Positions 28,681 to 37,683 of a stretch of DNA of 64,000 nucleotides are shown one piece after another. Position numbers and translations under genes: made by a program. The notes below the pieces were generated by a model. The model did no database searches. It was not told where the DNA came from and was given only the letters and a program-made list of their open reading frames with translations. Origin of the DNA: Novosphingobium sp. PhB165 (GTDB lineage Bacteria; Pseudomonadota; Alphaproteobacteria; Sphingomonadales; Sphingomonadaceae); NCBI RefSeq assembly GCF_004341845.1, contig NZ_SLVB01000015.1, forward strand, positions 1 through 64,000, read 5' to 3'. How positions within the stretch are numbered: position 1 is the first letter of the stretch; each line of letters starts with the position of its first letter.

Positions 28681-29859
28681 GCCGGCAAGAAGGTGCCAGA
28701 CACGCGAAGTTCGGCCTCTTACAAAGGCCAAGCTTGAGGCAAGAAGCGCGGGCGAGCGGAGACGCGGGCGCCCAATGATCGCGATGGCCGACGCGGTGAG
28801 GAAAAATTGCAGAGCAGCAGCGATACTTGTCGCTTCCGGGACGAGCTTGGCGCGATGGTTTGACGTGCGCGGACGTGCCCGCCCCGAGGACGGGCGTTGG
28901 CCTGCGCCATCAATGGCGCGCTTGCCTCACTCCCTTTAACATCGTCGTTCCGGCAAGAGCGCGTGCGTAGATAAGGGAGAGGTCAATTGGCGGGCGGCGG
29001 AAGGGAGCGGCGCCGCAGAGGGCTGAAGATCGCAGACGAGGCGTCGCCCGTTCAGGAAGTCGGGCGCCAAATCTGGGAAGCAGGAAATTCGAGGCGGGGG
29101 CCGCCAGGTTGAGTGGAGACAGCCTGGGCGAGCAAGCTAAGGCTAGCGCGAGCATCAGCGCATCCGAATTGGAGGGCCGCTGCCGTGGCGCCGCGAGCCC
29201 GACGTCCGCGCAGGTTCGGGCCGGTGGCTGGGCCGCAATGCAGGGCAAGCTGTGCACGAGGTGCCGGGCAACTCGGCCGTTTGCGGCGAAGGCACCACGA
29301 GGGGCGCGATCCCCCTTATCCGCGAATCGGAAGCCTCGCCTGACTAAAGGTGAAAGAGGAGAACCGGCACTGGCGGGAGCAGAACACAATTGCCGCTTAC
29401 GCACGACGACGAGACGATAACTAAGGAAATGAAAGCCGAAACGTTCCAACGTACGCGGACCGACGGGAAATCGTGCGCACCGGTACACCACCAAGGGAGT
29501 GAGCCCCCTATGGTGGGTATTCAAGATCTGAAAGATTGCGGCAGGTGCGATTGTCGCCGCTGCCTTCGCGGCGCCGGATCGCGCGAGGCTTGAACGATGA
29601 CCGTGCTACGTGGTCGTTGTGGTGAGACGCAGATAATTCAGTTCGAAATACCGGACTGCTTCGATTGCCCGCGGCGCGCCAAATCCATGGTTGCCGAACC
29701 AGCTGGCCTCGAAGTTGTCCCTGGAAAGTTGGGTGACCAACGAGCAAGCTGCTCACACTTTCCCGAAGAGTGACCCGCATCACGGTTGGTTGCGAGAGCG
29801 CCTCCTATCATGAGGTGTATAGCCGACGACGCTCGACGTCACCTTCACGCAGGAAGACC
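28681..29859. other. Gene-poor stretch
   Basis: About 1.2 kb. A long minus frame (28910-29524) has arginine/serine/proline-rich composition and no domain; I regard it as a shadow of non-coding GC-rich DNA. Nothing else recognised. Confidence 0.45.
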
Positions 29860-30075
29860 ATGATAGAAAAAGATAGGTTCGACGTCATTGCTCCAAGCGG
29901 ACAGCGGCGCACCATTGTGGAATGGCAACGATATACCGAGTTGCGCCCTCTCAGCGACCCAGGCCAAAAGGTTCCAGATACAGAGTTTTTCACCGACACT
30001 GGCTATGACGCATCAGAAAATTCGGACGGCACGTTCACCACTTTTGACTCTGACGAGATTTTCACGAGAGTCTGA
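29860..30075 (+). CDS. Small hypothetical protein
   Basis: 71 aa from ATG 29860 with AGGAAG upstream. The text is protein-like and polar: MIEKDRFDVIAPSGQRRTIVEWQRY, then LSDPGQKVPDTEFFTDTG and a C-terminal SDEIFTRV. No membrane segment. It looks like a small all-beta domain; no family recognised. Isolated in a gene-poor region. Confidence 0.5.
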   Translation: MIEKDRFDVIAPSGQRRTIVEWQRYTELRPLSDPGQKVPDTEFFTDTGYDASENSDGTFTTFDSDEIFTRV

Positions 30076-31211
30076 ACTCTGCGTGGCAGGGATGGGTTCT
30101 TGACTGCCCAATCGTCCGGAGGCTTGGGCGGTGACGGTGCAAATGACCGTGCCTGACAGCTGGGTCCGCGCGAGGGTCTTTACCTGTCAGTCTAAGCGCA
30201 ATTTGCGAGTGCGCCGCAAGCAACCGGTCGCGCTCTTGGCGCAGCGTGGCCGGCCGAAGCGAAATTGCAATTAGTAGATCGGAGCGGTGCCGCCCAACCC
30301 ACGGTGCGAGTCAAATTTGCCGTCTTTTCCCCTCGAACCACTCTTTTCGCTCGAAGGGATGATTGAGTATAGGGACGCGGAAGACGCGGCCGAGCGCACC
30401 CAGAGCCTCTTGAGAGAGGTGCAGGTCTTTTCCGCCCGAACCAATTCGCTTACCATCCGCAATAAACTTGCCACGGATTTTGCCTGCCCATCACATTCTA
30501 CAGACGGCCGCAATTTATCGCCGCCCAGAATCGCGTTTGGCATACGGCGGACGAAAACCGAGCGTGGTCAACTCATCTCCGCTCCGGGATCGAACATTCG
30601 CCGCGCTCCACGTCCGCGGACCGGTTTCCCTTATTCGCGATACGGGCGCAGCGGCAGGCCATACCGCCGCGCGCATGCCGGCGAACGCCCGGCGATGATC
30701 AGGTGCTCGCGGGTGGGCGCCGCGTAAGGAGCAGATGGCGGCCAAACGGGAAGAGGCCGTTCCCCGAAAGGAACGGCCTCAATTCGATGCGGCCGGGAAG
30801 GGGGAAGGCGGCACCGGACTGCCTGTGGGACAGTACCGACTTAACATCTCGCCAGGAGGAGTTGTTCCCGTACTTAGTTGTGACAGCCTTCGATCTGGCG
30901 TGGCGGCACGGCGGACGTACGCGCTTTTGAGACCGCATGTCCGGTCCTCCGCCGAGATGCTCAGCGCCTGGCAATATGGAGGGCGGTTCACGCCATAATC
31001 AAGAACACCGCCGCCGCCCCATTCCCGTTCATAGGGCCGGACCAGCGATGGCCCTGCTTCGGGAAACGCCAGACGACAAGATGCCCTTAGGTGCTGGCTC
31101 GCTGACGGGCCGCACGGATGGCAAAGACCCTGCGCGCCAGTATCCGCACCTCTGTGAAGGCCCCACTCATCCCTGCGGTTCCCTTTGCGAAACGGCTGGC
31201 AATCGCCGTGA
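30076..31211. other. Gene-poor stretch
   Basis: About 1.1 kb. A forward frame beginning at ATG 30359 (MIEYRDAEDAAERTQSLL) is protein-like for some 45 codons and then loses that character; it may be a gene remnant. A perfect hairpin lies at 30753-30780. No other feature seen. Confidence 0.4.
30753..30780. terminator. Perfect 11-bp hairpin
   Basis: GAGGCCGTTCC, loop ccgaaa, GGAACGGCCTC. It has the form of an intrinsic terminator, but no T-run follows on either strand and no gene ends nearby. Alternatively an RNA element of a decayed transcript. Confidence 0.4.
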
Positions 31212-31421
31212 TCAAAATGCGTATTGATTGAAAGTTGGCGATGCTTCGATGGGCTTGCGGATGGTGCAGAGCTTTTTGGTGCCTTCCCAGAGTTCAGCGC
31301 CTCGGCGGGCCGCCTCGCGGTGCGCAATGATGAGCGCACTCGTCAAGTCCTCAGCCCTGAATTCAAGGCGCCGGGCAACGCCGTCTCCGTCATCTGAAAA
31401 GCTCAGCGTGTAGATCTTCAT
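31212..31421 (-). CDS. Small protein of the MxVYTLxF paralogous family, copy 3
   Basis: 69 aa from ATG 31421, GGAG ten bases upstream; longer in-frame starts lack family similarity. MKIYTLSFSDDG...ARRLEFRAEDLTSALIIAHREAARR then GAELWEGTKKLCTIRK repeats the pattern of 17948-18175 almost residue by residue. It stands alone here, while the other two copies are adjacent. Function unknown. Confidence 0.72.
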   Translation of the reverse strand: MKIYTLSFSDDGDGVARRLEFRAEDLTSALIIAHREAARRGAELWEGTKKLCTIRKPIEASPTFNQYAF

Positions 31422-31689
31422 TAACTTGCTCCAACCTCTACCCAGGAATTTGCCGCGTATTCGTAACGCGTTTGCCTCAATACTTTCGGGAGGGGTTTGC
31501 GCTGATGCGGTTTGCGTTGAAGCGTTGCATGCAAACGCCACTCCGCCGAGTTTTACATTTTTTTCCATGTTTGCGGCACAGGACACCGGTTTCCTTGAAA
31601 GAGCATTCACATTTTGAAAGATTCGGGGAGTATTGGAGTCACCAGTTTCGGCTAAAGTGCCTGGGCTTGTGTCACCGCCAAGCCGGCAT

Positions 31690-31868
31690 GAAGGCCGAGC
31701 GTATGGCGGGCCCTGCGACCGCAGTTGGCAGGAGGCGGCGGAGTGTATACGACTATTTCCTTGGTCGACTACAAAACCAGGCGCGCGTTATTGGCTCTCC
31801 CGCCAAGGTCCGGCGGGGATGCCGCGACCGGCGAGCAGGACTGGTTCCTGCATGGCCTGTCCGGGTGA
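31690..31868 (+). pseudogene. 3' remnant of an imuB gene
   Basis: The stretch aligns with the end of the intact imuB (37485-37667). Its translation reads DYFLVDYKTRRALLAL and ends GEQDWFLHGLSG-stop, against DYFLVEDETGARYWLF and GRQDWFLHGLFG-stop in the intact gene. Upstream similarity fades around 31690. It faces the TolA-like gene exactly as at the intact locus, so a whole segment was duplicated and then decayed. Confidence 0.75.
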
Positions 31869-31882
31869 TGCGGGCAGTGGGA

Positions 31883-32454
31883 TCATGCATCCTTACGCCA
31901 GCGTTCCATGGCCGCTTCATGGGTGCTGCGCGCCTTCTCGAGGCGGGACGAAAGCCTGGCCCGCGCCTTGCCCGCAGTTTCGCGCCGCTCGGCAATCTCG
32001 TCAGCGATCCGCTTGCGCTCGGCCTCGAGCTCAGCCAGTTCCTCGGCGAGCGCTTGGTCGTGTCTCTCAAGCTCGGCTTCGAACGCATCGAGGGCGGCGC
32101 GGCTCGGCCGCGGGGGAGTTGGGCGTTTGCGGTGTATTGCGGAAGGCCGGCCGGAGGTTCTCGGGCTGGATGCTCCCGGTGGCTTCTTTGATCCGGCGTT
32201 CGCCTTGGGAGCAGCTGTTTGGGTAAGCGCCAAAAGGTGCTCCTGCGGGCTGCCGCGCGGAACCTTGATGACTTTGCCGGGATCGGCAAGCGGCGCGTTC
32301 ATAAACGCAGGATCGTCGACCTTTTCGGCCATGCCTTGCAAAAACAGATTGCTGTCCGCGCCCCAGGCTGCAAGGGCAGCCTTCTGGCTGGGTGCTGCCA
32401 CGTAGGCATCGAGGAATCCCGCTGGCGTCCGGAATACTTCAATTTAGCTGGCAT
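31883..32454 (-). pseudogene. TolA-like coiled-coil protein, frameshifted copy
   Basis: Paralogue of 37684-38247. The ATG at 32454 opens MPAKLK, but one base is lost where the intact copy has the GTA codon for Val7 (near 32437), so the frame shifts; the rest (FRTPAGFLDAYVAAPSQKAALAAWGADSNLF onward, given here only to mark the join) continues in another frame to 31883. A GTG at 32401 could still start a 172-aa protein lacking the first 18 residues. C-terminal about 75 residues are a charged coiled coil (ELERHDQALAEELAELEAER). Probably a decaying duplicate. Confidence 0.65.
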
Positions 32455-32698
32455 TGCTGCACTCCCGGTCAAGGAGCGCGTCACAATAGCGATGGTTCCG
32501 GCTTGCGCACGTTCCGCGTGCCGTGGCTCGCGGCAGGCACGGCGCGCGGGGCAGCAGGATCAAGGTCGCACCATTCGCCCAAAGCACGGCCGCGGCGGTG
32601 AGACGGCCGGCCGAATTTCTTCTATGCCTAGCCCTGTGTCTGAGATCTGCCTTCAAGGGGGCGAAGCCTCTGCGCATTCGCGCCCCATTGTGAGCGGA

Positions 32699-33214
32699 CT
32701 ATTCGTCGCCGGCGGCAATGCCGAGCTTCTTGCGGGCTCGGGGTGCCAATCTGGCACCTTCCGGCAGTCCGGCGGCGGTAAGTTCTACCTCGTCCCGGCA
32801 AGCAGCAGCCTCCGGCTTCGCCTTTATGCCTGGTTTGCGGCCAAGGCCCAAGGAAAGCGCGATCTGCTTGCGGCGCTCGGCATATGCCGGGGCAATCAGT
32901 GGGTATTCGGCGGGAAGGCTCCAGCGGCGCTTGTACTCCTCGGGGGCGAGTTGGTGTTCATTGTCGAGGTGCCGTTTCATGGTCTGGAGCTTGACTCCGC
33001 ATTCGAGGCACGTGATGCCGTCAGGCTTCACCGAGGCTCGGATCGAGACCGCCGGAGTCCGGGCTTCAACCGGCTCCGGAGCCTTGCCGAGAGGGGCTAA
33101 AGAGCCGTAGACTGCCTCGATCAATCGGGGCAGCTGCTCTGCCGGCAGAGTGTTGTTGGTCGCGTGTGCGGTGACAATATCCGCGGCGAGAGCGAGGATC
33201 GCTTCATCGGTCAT
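32699..33214 (-). CDS. MucR/Ros-family zinc-finger transcriptional regulator
   Basis: 171 aa from ATG 33214; an ATG at 33268 would add 18 residues not typical of the family. MTDEAILALAADIVTAHATNN is the usual MucR opening helix. The C2H2-type zinc finger is ITCLECGVKLQTMKRHLDNEH, followed by the LAPEEYKRRWSLPAEYPLIAPAYAERR segment typical of Ros/MucR. These H-NS-like alphaproteobacterial regulators bind AT-rich DNA and control surface polysaccharide, motility and cell-cycle genes. An extended C-terminal tail of about 40 residues is longer than in short MucR proteins. Confidence 0.9.
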   Translation of the reverse strand: MTDEAILALAADIVTAHATNNTLPAEQLPRLIEAVYGSLAPLGKAPEPVEARTPAVSIRASVKPDGITCLECGVKLQTMKRHLDNEHQLAPEEYKRRWSLPAEYPLIAPAYAERRKQIALSLGLGRKPGIKAKPEAAACRDEVELTAAGLPEGARLAPRARKKLGIAAGDE

Positions 33215-33514
33215 TTCTTGTTCCGTTACCCGAATTGTTGTTTCATTTGATTGACGGCTTGGCATCACCCATTCCGCAAGTGGCTGGCAAGATGCGAAAC
33301 CAATTTTTTCTGCGAAATATTCTTCGAAGCGTATGTCTCGTCCGTGCAGGAAGGGTTTGCAGGTCCTAACCTTGTTATTTCAGCCCTGATTTTCTGCCTG
33401 GGCAATTCTGCGACGTTCCAGGGCGCATGGATAAATTCGGGTAGAATTCGGGGGCCAGCTTTCCGGGAGTCTCGCCCACCCCTCGTTTCGGACAAAGTCT
33501 CATTCCCGATCCCG

Positions 33515-33600
33515 GCACAAAAAGGCCCGGCAGCGGAGACCACCGGGCCAGCGGAGGGAAATTTGGAAAGAGAGCCCCTTGGGGCGCACGAGGATGAATA
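33515..33600 (-). ncRNA. Candidate small RNA or attenuated leader on the minus strand
   Basis: On the minus strand, GGCCCGG, a 12-base loop, CCGGGCC and TTTTTG (33549-33518) form a textbook intrinsic terminator. No minus-strand gene ends just before it. Upstream are a second palindrome (GCCCCAAGGGGC, about 33574-33585) and a TATATT box at 33602-33597. A transcript of about 80 nt would include an anti-Shine-Dalgarno-like CCCTCC stretch. Promoter placement is uncertain; mucR lies 300 bases further on the same strand. Confidence 0.5.
33518..33549 (-). terminator. Intrinsic terminator (minus strand)
   Basis: Seven-bp perfect GC stem (GGCCCGG/CCGGGCC) followed by five T on the minus strand. On the plus strand no T-run follows, so it works in one direction only. 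Confidence 0.7.
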
Positions 33601-33751
33601 TAGAACGAGAAAGCGTCATATAGATCACGTAGGGACTTTATTACTGGGCATGCAAAAGGATTTCTCTGGCGCAGCTGTCTAAATTTAACTTGTCAGTCCA
33701 GGATTCCGGCACCACAGCATTCCGTGAGCGACTTTCCATACAGGGGTTGTC

Positions 33752-34192
33752 ATGGGGGATGAAATTCTTGTCGAGATCATCGGTACCCTCGCTGCGTGGG
33801 GTGTCCTATTGATCGTAACCACGCCATTGGTCGGGTTTGTGCTGCGCGGGCTGGAAAATAGCGATTGGCTATCGCAGAGGGCCGGCGAGAGCGATGCAAC
33901 ACTGGCGCCCCATATCTAGCGGGATCTCAAGGATCAGCGGATCATCAATTGCGCGGGCGTACTCTTCGCGGCCGCGCTTATCATGGCGGTGTGGTGGTTT
34001 TCAAACGCCGGGGTCGCGCTGGTAACGCTTGCGATCATGTTGGCACGGGTGCCGGACCTCAATTGGGAGATCGGCAACGGCCGAAGGTCTGGACGCGCCG
34101 ATTTGCGCAAACCGCCATTCTATAAGGCGGCGAGCGTAATCCTGTGGGCTGCCTTGCCGGCGTTGTGGTTATCGCTCTATCACCTGAGGTGA
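33752..34192 (+). pseudogene. Membrane protein gene interrupted by an in-frame TAG
   Basis: ATG 33752 begins a 55-codon frame (MGDEILVEIIGTLAAWGVLLI..., one membrane helix) that meets TAG at 33917. The same frame continues open to TGA at 34192 and reads as two or three further helices (CAGVLFAAALIMAVWWFSNAG, VALVTLAIMLARV, VILWAALPALWLSLY). Joined, this is a 146-residue, three- to four-helix membrane protein. Either an amber null allele, an internal restart near 33983, or two peptides. No family recognised. Confidence 0.55.
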
Positions 34193-34337
34193 GCTGGGCT
34201 TATCAGCCATATGGCAACGGCTCCGCTGAATTCACCCTGACGGTTCGCAAGAAATGTTCAGGTTGTTAGAGGTCGCAGCGGACTGGGCGCGGTAGCGGGC
34301 CGCTTCCGCGGCACGGATTTCCTGTTGTCGCCATTCC

Positions 34338-34982
34338 TCAGAGCGGCAAGGACAACTGCTGCGCGGCCGCGTGAGCGCGGGTCCTGCGGGACCAGGGTTC
34401 GTCGGTGCTTTCGACCTCCAGCCTGTCCTCCCAGGTTCGGCACAGCGAATAGGCCGCCGCCGCAGAACTGCCGGTCCACACCTCCCAGTCTTCCGGGGCA
34501 AGAATGATTGGCATCCGGTCATTGAGGCCGGCCATCTGCGGATGGCCCGGAACCATGAGCATAGTGAAAACCTTGCCCCACTCAGGCGAGTTCCGCCAGA
34601 TCCCCGCGAACGCGAATGTCTCTGCACTCGGAAGCGAGAACCAGGTTCGGGTCATCCGGCCTTCTTCGCCTGCGGCCTCCGCCCACGCGCTCACGGGTAT
34701 CAGGCATCTGCGACGCTCGAAGCTCGCGCGCCAGAACCTGGAGCCCAGTTTTTCGCTGCGCGCATTGTAGACGGCATGGGGCTTCAGTTTCTTGCCGGTA
34801 ACCTTGCTCTCGTCGGTGCGCGGAAAACCCCAGGTCATCGTGCCAAGCTGTCCCTCGGCAACGACAAGCCCGGGATCCGTCGGGGCGACGACATCGGCAA
34901 GGTTCGCGCCATCAACGGTCTCAGCGCCGAACAATGCTGCGATCGCGCTTGCGGGACTGGTCAGGCGGTAGAGGTTACAGAT
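34338..34982 (-). CDS. Divergent SRAP (YedK/HMCES-type) protein with apparent ATC start
   Basis: SRAP proteins use Cys2, exposed by Met removal, to cross-link to abasic sites in single-stranded DNA. Here CNLYRL is present, but the codon before Cys (34982-34980) is ATC, not ATG; AGGAGGAG lies eight bases upstream, the right distance for starting there (214 aa). The nearest in-frame standard start, GTG 35018, has no ribosome-binding site and would bury the Cys behind 13 residues. Asn (YNARSE) and Glu (CLIPVSAWAEA) of the active site are kept; the usual His before the RMP motif is Asn (GLNDRMP). The C-terminus is QQLSLPL, a beta-clamp-binding hexapeptide. It sits divergently beside imuA-imuB, supporting a role at damaged forks. 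Confidence 0.82.
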   Translation of the reverse strand: MCNLYRLTSPASAIAALFGAETVDGANLADVVAPTDPGLVVAEGQLGTMTWGFPRTDESKVTGKKLKPHAVYNARSEKLGSRFWRASFERRRCLIPVSAWAEAAGEEGRMTRTWFSLPSAETFAFAGIWRNSPEWGKVFTMLMVPGHPQMAGLNDRMPIILAPEDWEVWTGSSAAAAYSLCRTWEDRLEVESTDEPWSRRTRAHAAAQQLSLPL

Positions 34983-35470
34983 GGGACATTCTCCTCCTGC
35001 TGCAAGATATGACTGCACCGGCAGCCATGCAAACGCTTGCGCCCGCGAATGCGACTGGGTGCCGCGCGGCCATCCGAATGGAAATCCTCATCCTGTTTGC
35101 CGCGCCGCGGCGCGGCGCAAACTCGCCGGCACCAGCCGCTTCCATTTCGAACAGGGCACCGGCACATGCGGAAACGACAAGGCCGATCGTGAGCGGGCGG
35201 ATACCGGGGGCCTGTAGAGGCGAGCCGGTGAGGTCCGCTATTTCCGATTCGGCGTGCGTTGCAGCCCGGGACCTGCTCCATGACCTGATCTCGCCGCCGA
35301 AAAGGCGGCCGGTGCCCGCTTTCCCAAAGCGAACGGCACGGCACATTTCCAAGACTCTTCCGCCGCTTGGCGAGTGAGCGATCAATCCCGATCGAAGATG
35401 CCCGTTGACTCGCTGTCGCACAAGAACAAATAGGGAACTTCCAATTTCCCGGAGCCCAAGGAGGCCCTTC
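34983..35470. other. Intergenic region between the SRAP gene and imuA
   Basis: About 490 bases holding the imuA LexA box and the AGGAGGAG site of the SRAP gene. No LexA box was found for the SRAP direction. No gene seen. Confidence 0.55.
35424..35438. promoter_or_regulatory. LexA (SOS) box upstream of imuA
   Basis: GAAC-AAATAGG-GAAC, an exact GAAC-N7-GAAC, equal to GTTC-N7-GTTC on the other strand, the alphaproteobacterial LexA site. It lies 32 bases before the imuA start. Confidence 0.85.
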
Positions 35471-36232
35471 ATGACAGAGCGAGGGGCGCGTGCTCATCTG
35501 CCACAACTGCGTGCCCGGATCGCCGAGATCGAGGGCGGTGAGCGGCGCCAACTCGGCGTCCTGCCTTTCGGCCTCTCGGCGATTGACGAGCGCCTGCCCG
35601 GCGGCGGCCTGGCGCTCGGATCGCTTCACGAAGTGGCGGGCGGGGCGCAGGGTGTCACCGATGGCGCCGCCGCCGCGCTTTTTGCAGCGGGGATCATGGG
35701 TCGTACGGGCGGGACAGTCCTTTGGTGCATGACCCAGCCCGATCTCTTCGCGCCGGCTATCGCGCAGGCCGGGCTCGACCCCGACCGCGTCATCTACGTC
35801 GAGGCACGCGATCAGACCTCTGTTCTGGCCTGTTTCGAAGAGAGCCTTCGGCATGGCGGCCTCGCCGGCGTTGTCGCCGAAGTCCCGCGCCTTTCCATGA
35901 CAGCCTCGCGGCGCTTGCTGCTCGCGGCAGAAAGCAGCGGCACGATCGGCATTGCGCTGCGCCGCTGGCGGCGACGTGAGGATGCCGCGGACTTCGGTCA
36001 GCCTACTGCGGCGGCAACGCGTTGGCGCGTGACGGCTGTCCCTTCGAAGCCCTTGCCGGTTCCGGGCCTCGCCCGGCCGCGCTGGTTCGTCGAGCTTATC
36101 CGGTGCCGGGCTGGAGAGTGCGCCGACTTCCTTGTGGAATCCTGCGATGCGACAGGTCGTCTCGCTCTTCCTGCCGACCTGGCCGATCGACCGGCTGCGG
36201 CGCAGGCTTGGCCCGCACGCGCCGCCTCCTGA
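35471..36232 (+). CDS. imuA: ImuA, SOS mutasome RecA-like accessory protein
   Basis: 253 aa from ATG 35471 with AAGGAGG upstream. It has the SulA/RecA-like ImuA pattern: LGVLPFGLSAIDERLPGGGLALGSLHEVAG (short P-loop-like region), GTVLWCMTQPDLFAPAIAQAGLDPDRVIYVEA, and LSMTASRRLLLAAESSGTIGIALRRW. In the ImuA-ImuB-DnaE2 system this protein helps recruit the error-prone polymerase after DNA damage. The gene overlaps imuB by 86 bases and is preceded by a LexA box, so it is SOS-regulated. Confidence 0.9.
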   Translation: MTERGARAHLPQLRARIAEIEGGERRQLGVLPFGLSAIDERLPGGGLALGSLHEVAGGAQGVTDGAAAALFAAGIMGRTGGTVLWCMTQPDLFAPAIAQAGLDPDRVIYVEARDQTSVLACFEESLRHGGLAGVVAEVPRLSMTASRRLLLAAESSGTIGIALRRWRRREDAADFGQPTAAATRWRVTAVPSKPLPVPGLARPRWFVELIRCRAGECADFLVESCDATGRLALPADLADRPAAAQAWPARAAS

Positions 36233-37667
36233 GACGCCGCTGGTTCTGACCGGCATGGATGGACGGCGCCGCGTGTTGACCGCGGTCAGCAGCGCCGCGC
36301 AGCCGCTCGGCCTCTACACGGGAATGGCCGTGACGCAGGCCCAAGCACTGGCTCCGGATCTCATGCTGCTCGATGCCGATCCGGCCGCTGACGCCGAGGC
36401 GCTGGAGAAGCTCGCTGTGTGGTCCCAGCGCCGCTATTCGCCGATCGTTGCGCTCGATCCCCCCGACGGATTGATGCTCGACATTTCAGGCGCTGCCCAC
36501 CCGTACGGCGGTACGGCAGGCCTCCTTGCGGATATCCTGCAGCGGCTCGCCGATGTCGAGACGGCCGCGCGCGCTATCTGCGCGCCGACTTACGGCGCCG
36601 CCCATGCCCTTGCGCGTTTCGGGGGCGAGGCCTTGCGCATCGTCGATCCGTCCGGGCTCGCAGCCGCGATCTCGGCGCTGCCGCTCGGCAGCCTTCGTCT
36701 GGCCGCCGACACCACGGAAAAACTGCGCGTGCTCGGCATCGAGACTATCGGTGAACTCGAGGCGATGCCGCGTGCCTCGCTTGCCCTGCGCTTTGGCTCG
36801 GAGCCCGGCAGGCGGCTCGATCAGGCCTATGGCAGGCTCGCCGAACCCTTCGAGCCCGTCGAGGCGCCCAGCCGGATCGAGGTCGAGCGGCGTTTTGCCG
36901 AACCCATCGCCGCGCCCGAGACGATGGCGCGCTACACGCACAAGCTGGTCGATGACTTGTGCCGCGATCTGGAGGAGGTGGGGCTCGGTGCGCGGCGCCT
37001 CGATCTGCGCTTCCATCGCATCGACAATGCGGTCGAGGCTATCCGTGCCGGCCTTGCGCGCGCCAGCCGTGACAGGAAGCAGATCGGCAGGCTGCTGTGC
37101 GACAGGATCGAGACCGTCGATCCAGGCTTCGGGATCGAGCGCATGGTGCTCTGCGCCCCCGTCATCGAACCGCTTGGTCTTCGCGCCATGTCGAGCCTTG
37201 GTGAACGGCCGGTGCCCGAAGTGTCGGCGCTCGTCGACATTCTGGCGAGCCGCCTCGGCGAGGAGCGGCTCTACAGGATCGCTGCTCGCGAAAGCCATAT
37301 TCCCGAGCGGTCGGCTGCGCGCATCGCGCCCATGGCCGATCCGACATTGCTGCGCTGGCCCGAGCGCTGGCCGCGTCCGGCCAGGCTCTTCCCGCGCCCA
37401 GAGTTGATCGAGACGATGGCACTTCTGCCCGATCACCCGCCAGTCCATTTCGTGTGGCGCGGAATGCGGCGCCGGGTGGTGCGGGCCGATGGCCCCGAGC
37501 GCATCTACGGCGAATGGCATTTGAGCGAGGCAGAATGGCTGAGCGTGCGCGACTATTTCCTTGTCGAGGACGAGACCGGCGCGCGCTATTGGCTCTTCCG
37601 CCAGGGCGACGGCGTGGACGCGGCGACAGGCCGGCAGGACTGGTTCCTGCATGGTCTGTTCGGTTGA
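36147..37667 (+). CDS. imuB: ImuB, Y-family polymerase-like mutasome hub
   Basis: 506 aa from ATG 36147 (five codons after an alternative GTG at 36132); overlaps imuA. The Y-family fold is recognisable (SRRYSPIVALDPPDGLMLDISG, LPLGSLRLAADTTEKLRVLGIETIGELEAM), but the first catalytic DMD motif is replaced by LFLPTWPID, as in ImuB, which acts as a scaffold instead of a polymerase. The C-terminus WLFRQGDGVDAATGRQDWFLHGLFG is typical. It should bring DnaE2 to the beta clamp. A decayed copy of its 3' end lies at 31690-31868. Confidence 0.92.
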   Translation: MRQVVSLFLPTWPIDRLRRRLGPHAPPPETPLVLTGMDGRRRVLTAVSSAAQPLGLYTGMAVTQAQALAPDLMLLDADPAADAEALEKLAVWSQRRYSPIVALDPPDGLMLDISGAAHPYGGTAGLLADILQRLADVETAARAICAPTYGAAHALARFGGEALRIVDPSGLAAAISALPLGSLRLAADTTEKLRVLGIETIGELEAMPRASLALRFGSEPGRRLDQAYGRLAEPFEPVEAPSRIEVERRFAEPIAAPETMARYTHKLVDDLCRDLEEVGLGARRLDLRFHRIDNAVEAIRAGLARASRDRKQIGRLLCDRIETVDPGFGIERMVLCAPVIEPLGLRAMSSLGERPVPEVSALVDILASRLGEERLYRIAARESHIPERSAARIAPMADPTLLRWPERWPRPARLFPRPELIETMALLPDHPPVHFVWRGMRRRVVRADGPERIYGEWHLSEAEWLSVRDYFLVEDETGARYWLFRQGDGVDAATGRQDWFLHGLFG

Positions 37668-37683
37668 TGTGGGTCCGATCGGG

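Larger units (their letters stand above)
33215..33751. other. mucR upstream region
   Basis: About 540 bases without a protein gene; it holds the candidate small RNA and terminator above and an AT-rich part (33590-33700). Confidence 0.5.

Noticed and set aside
28910..29524. 204-codon minus frame in the gene-poor stretch
   Set aside because: No ribosome-binding site, no domain, R/P/S/A-rich composition.
34961..36256. 431-codon minus frame over imuA
   Set aside because: Lies antisense to imuA, which has clear homology, a ribosome-binding site and a LexA box.
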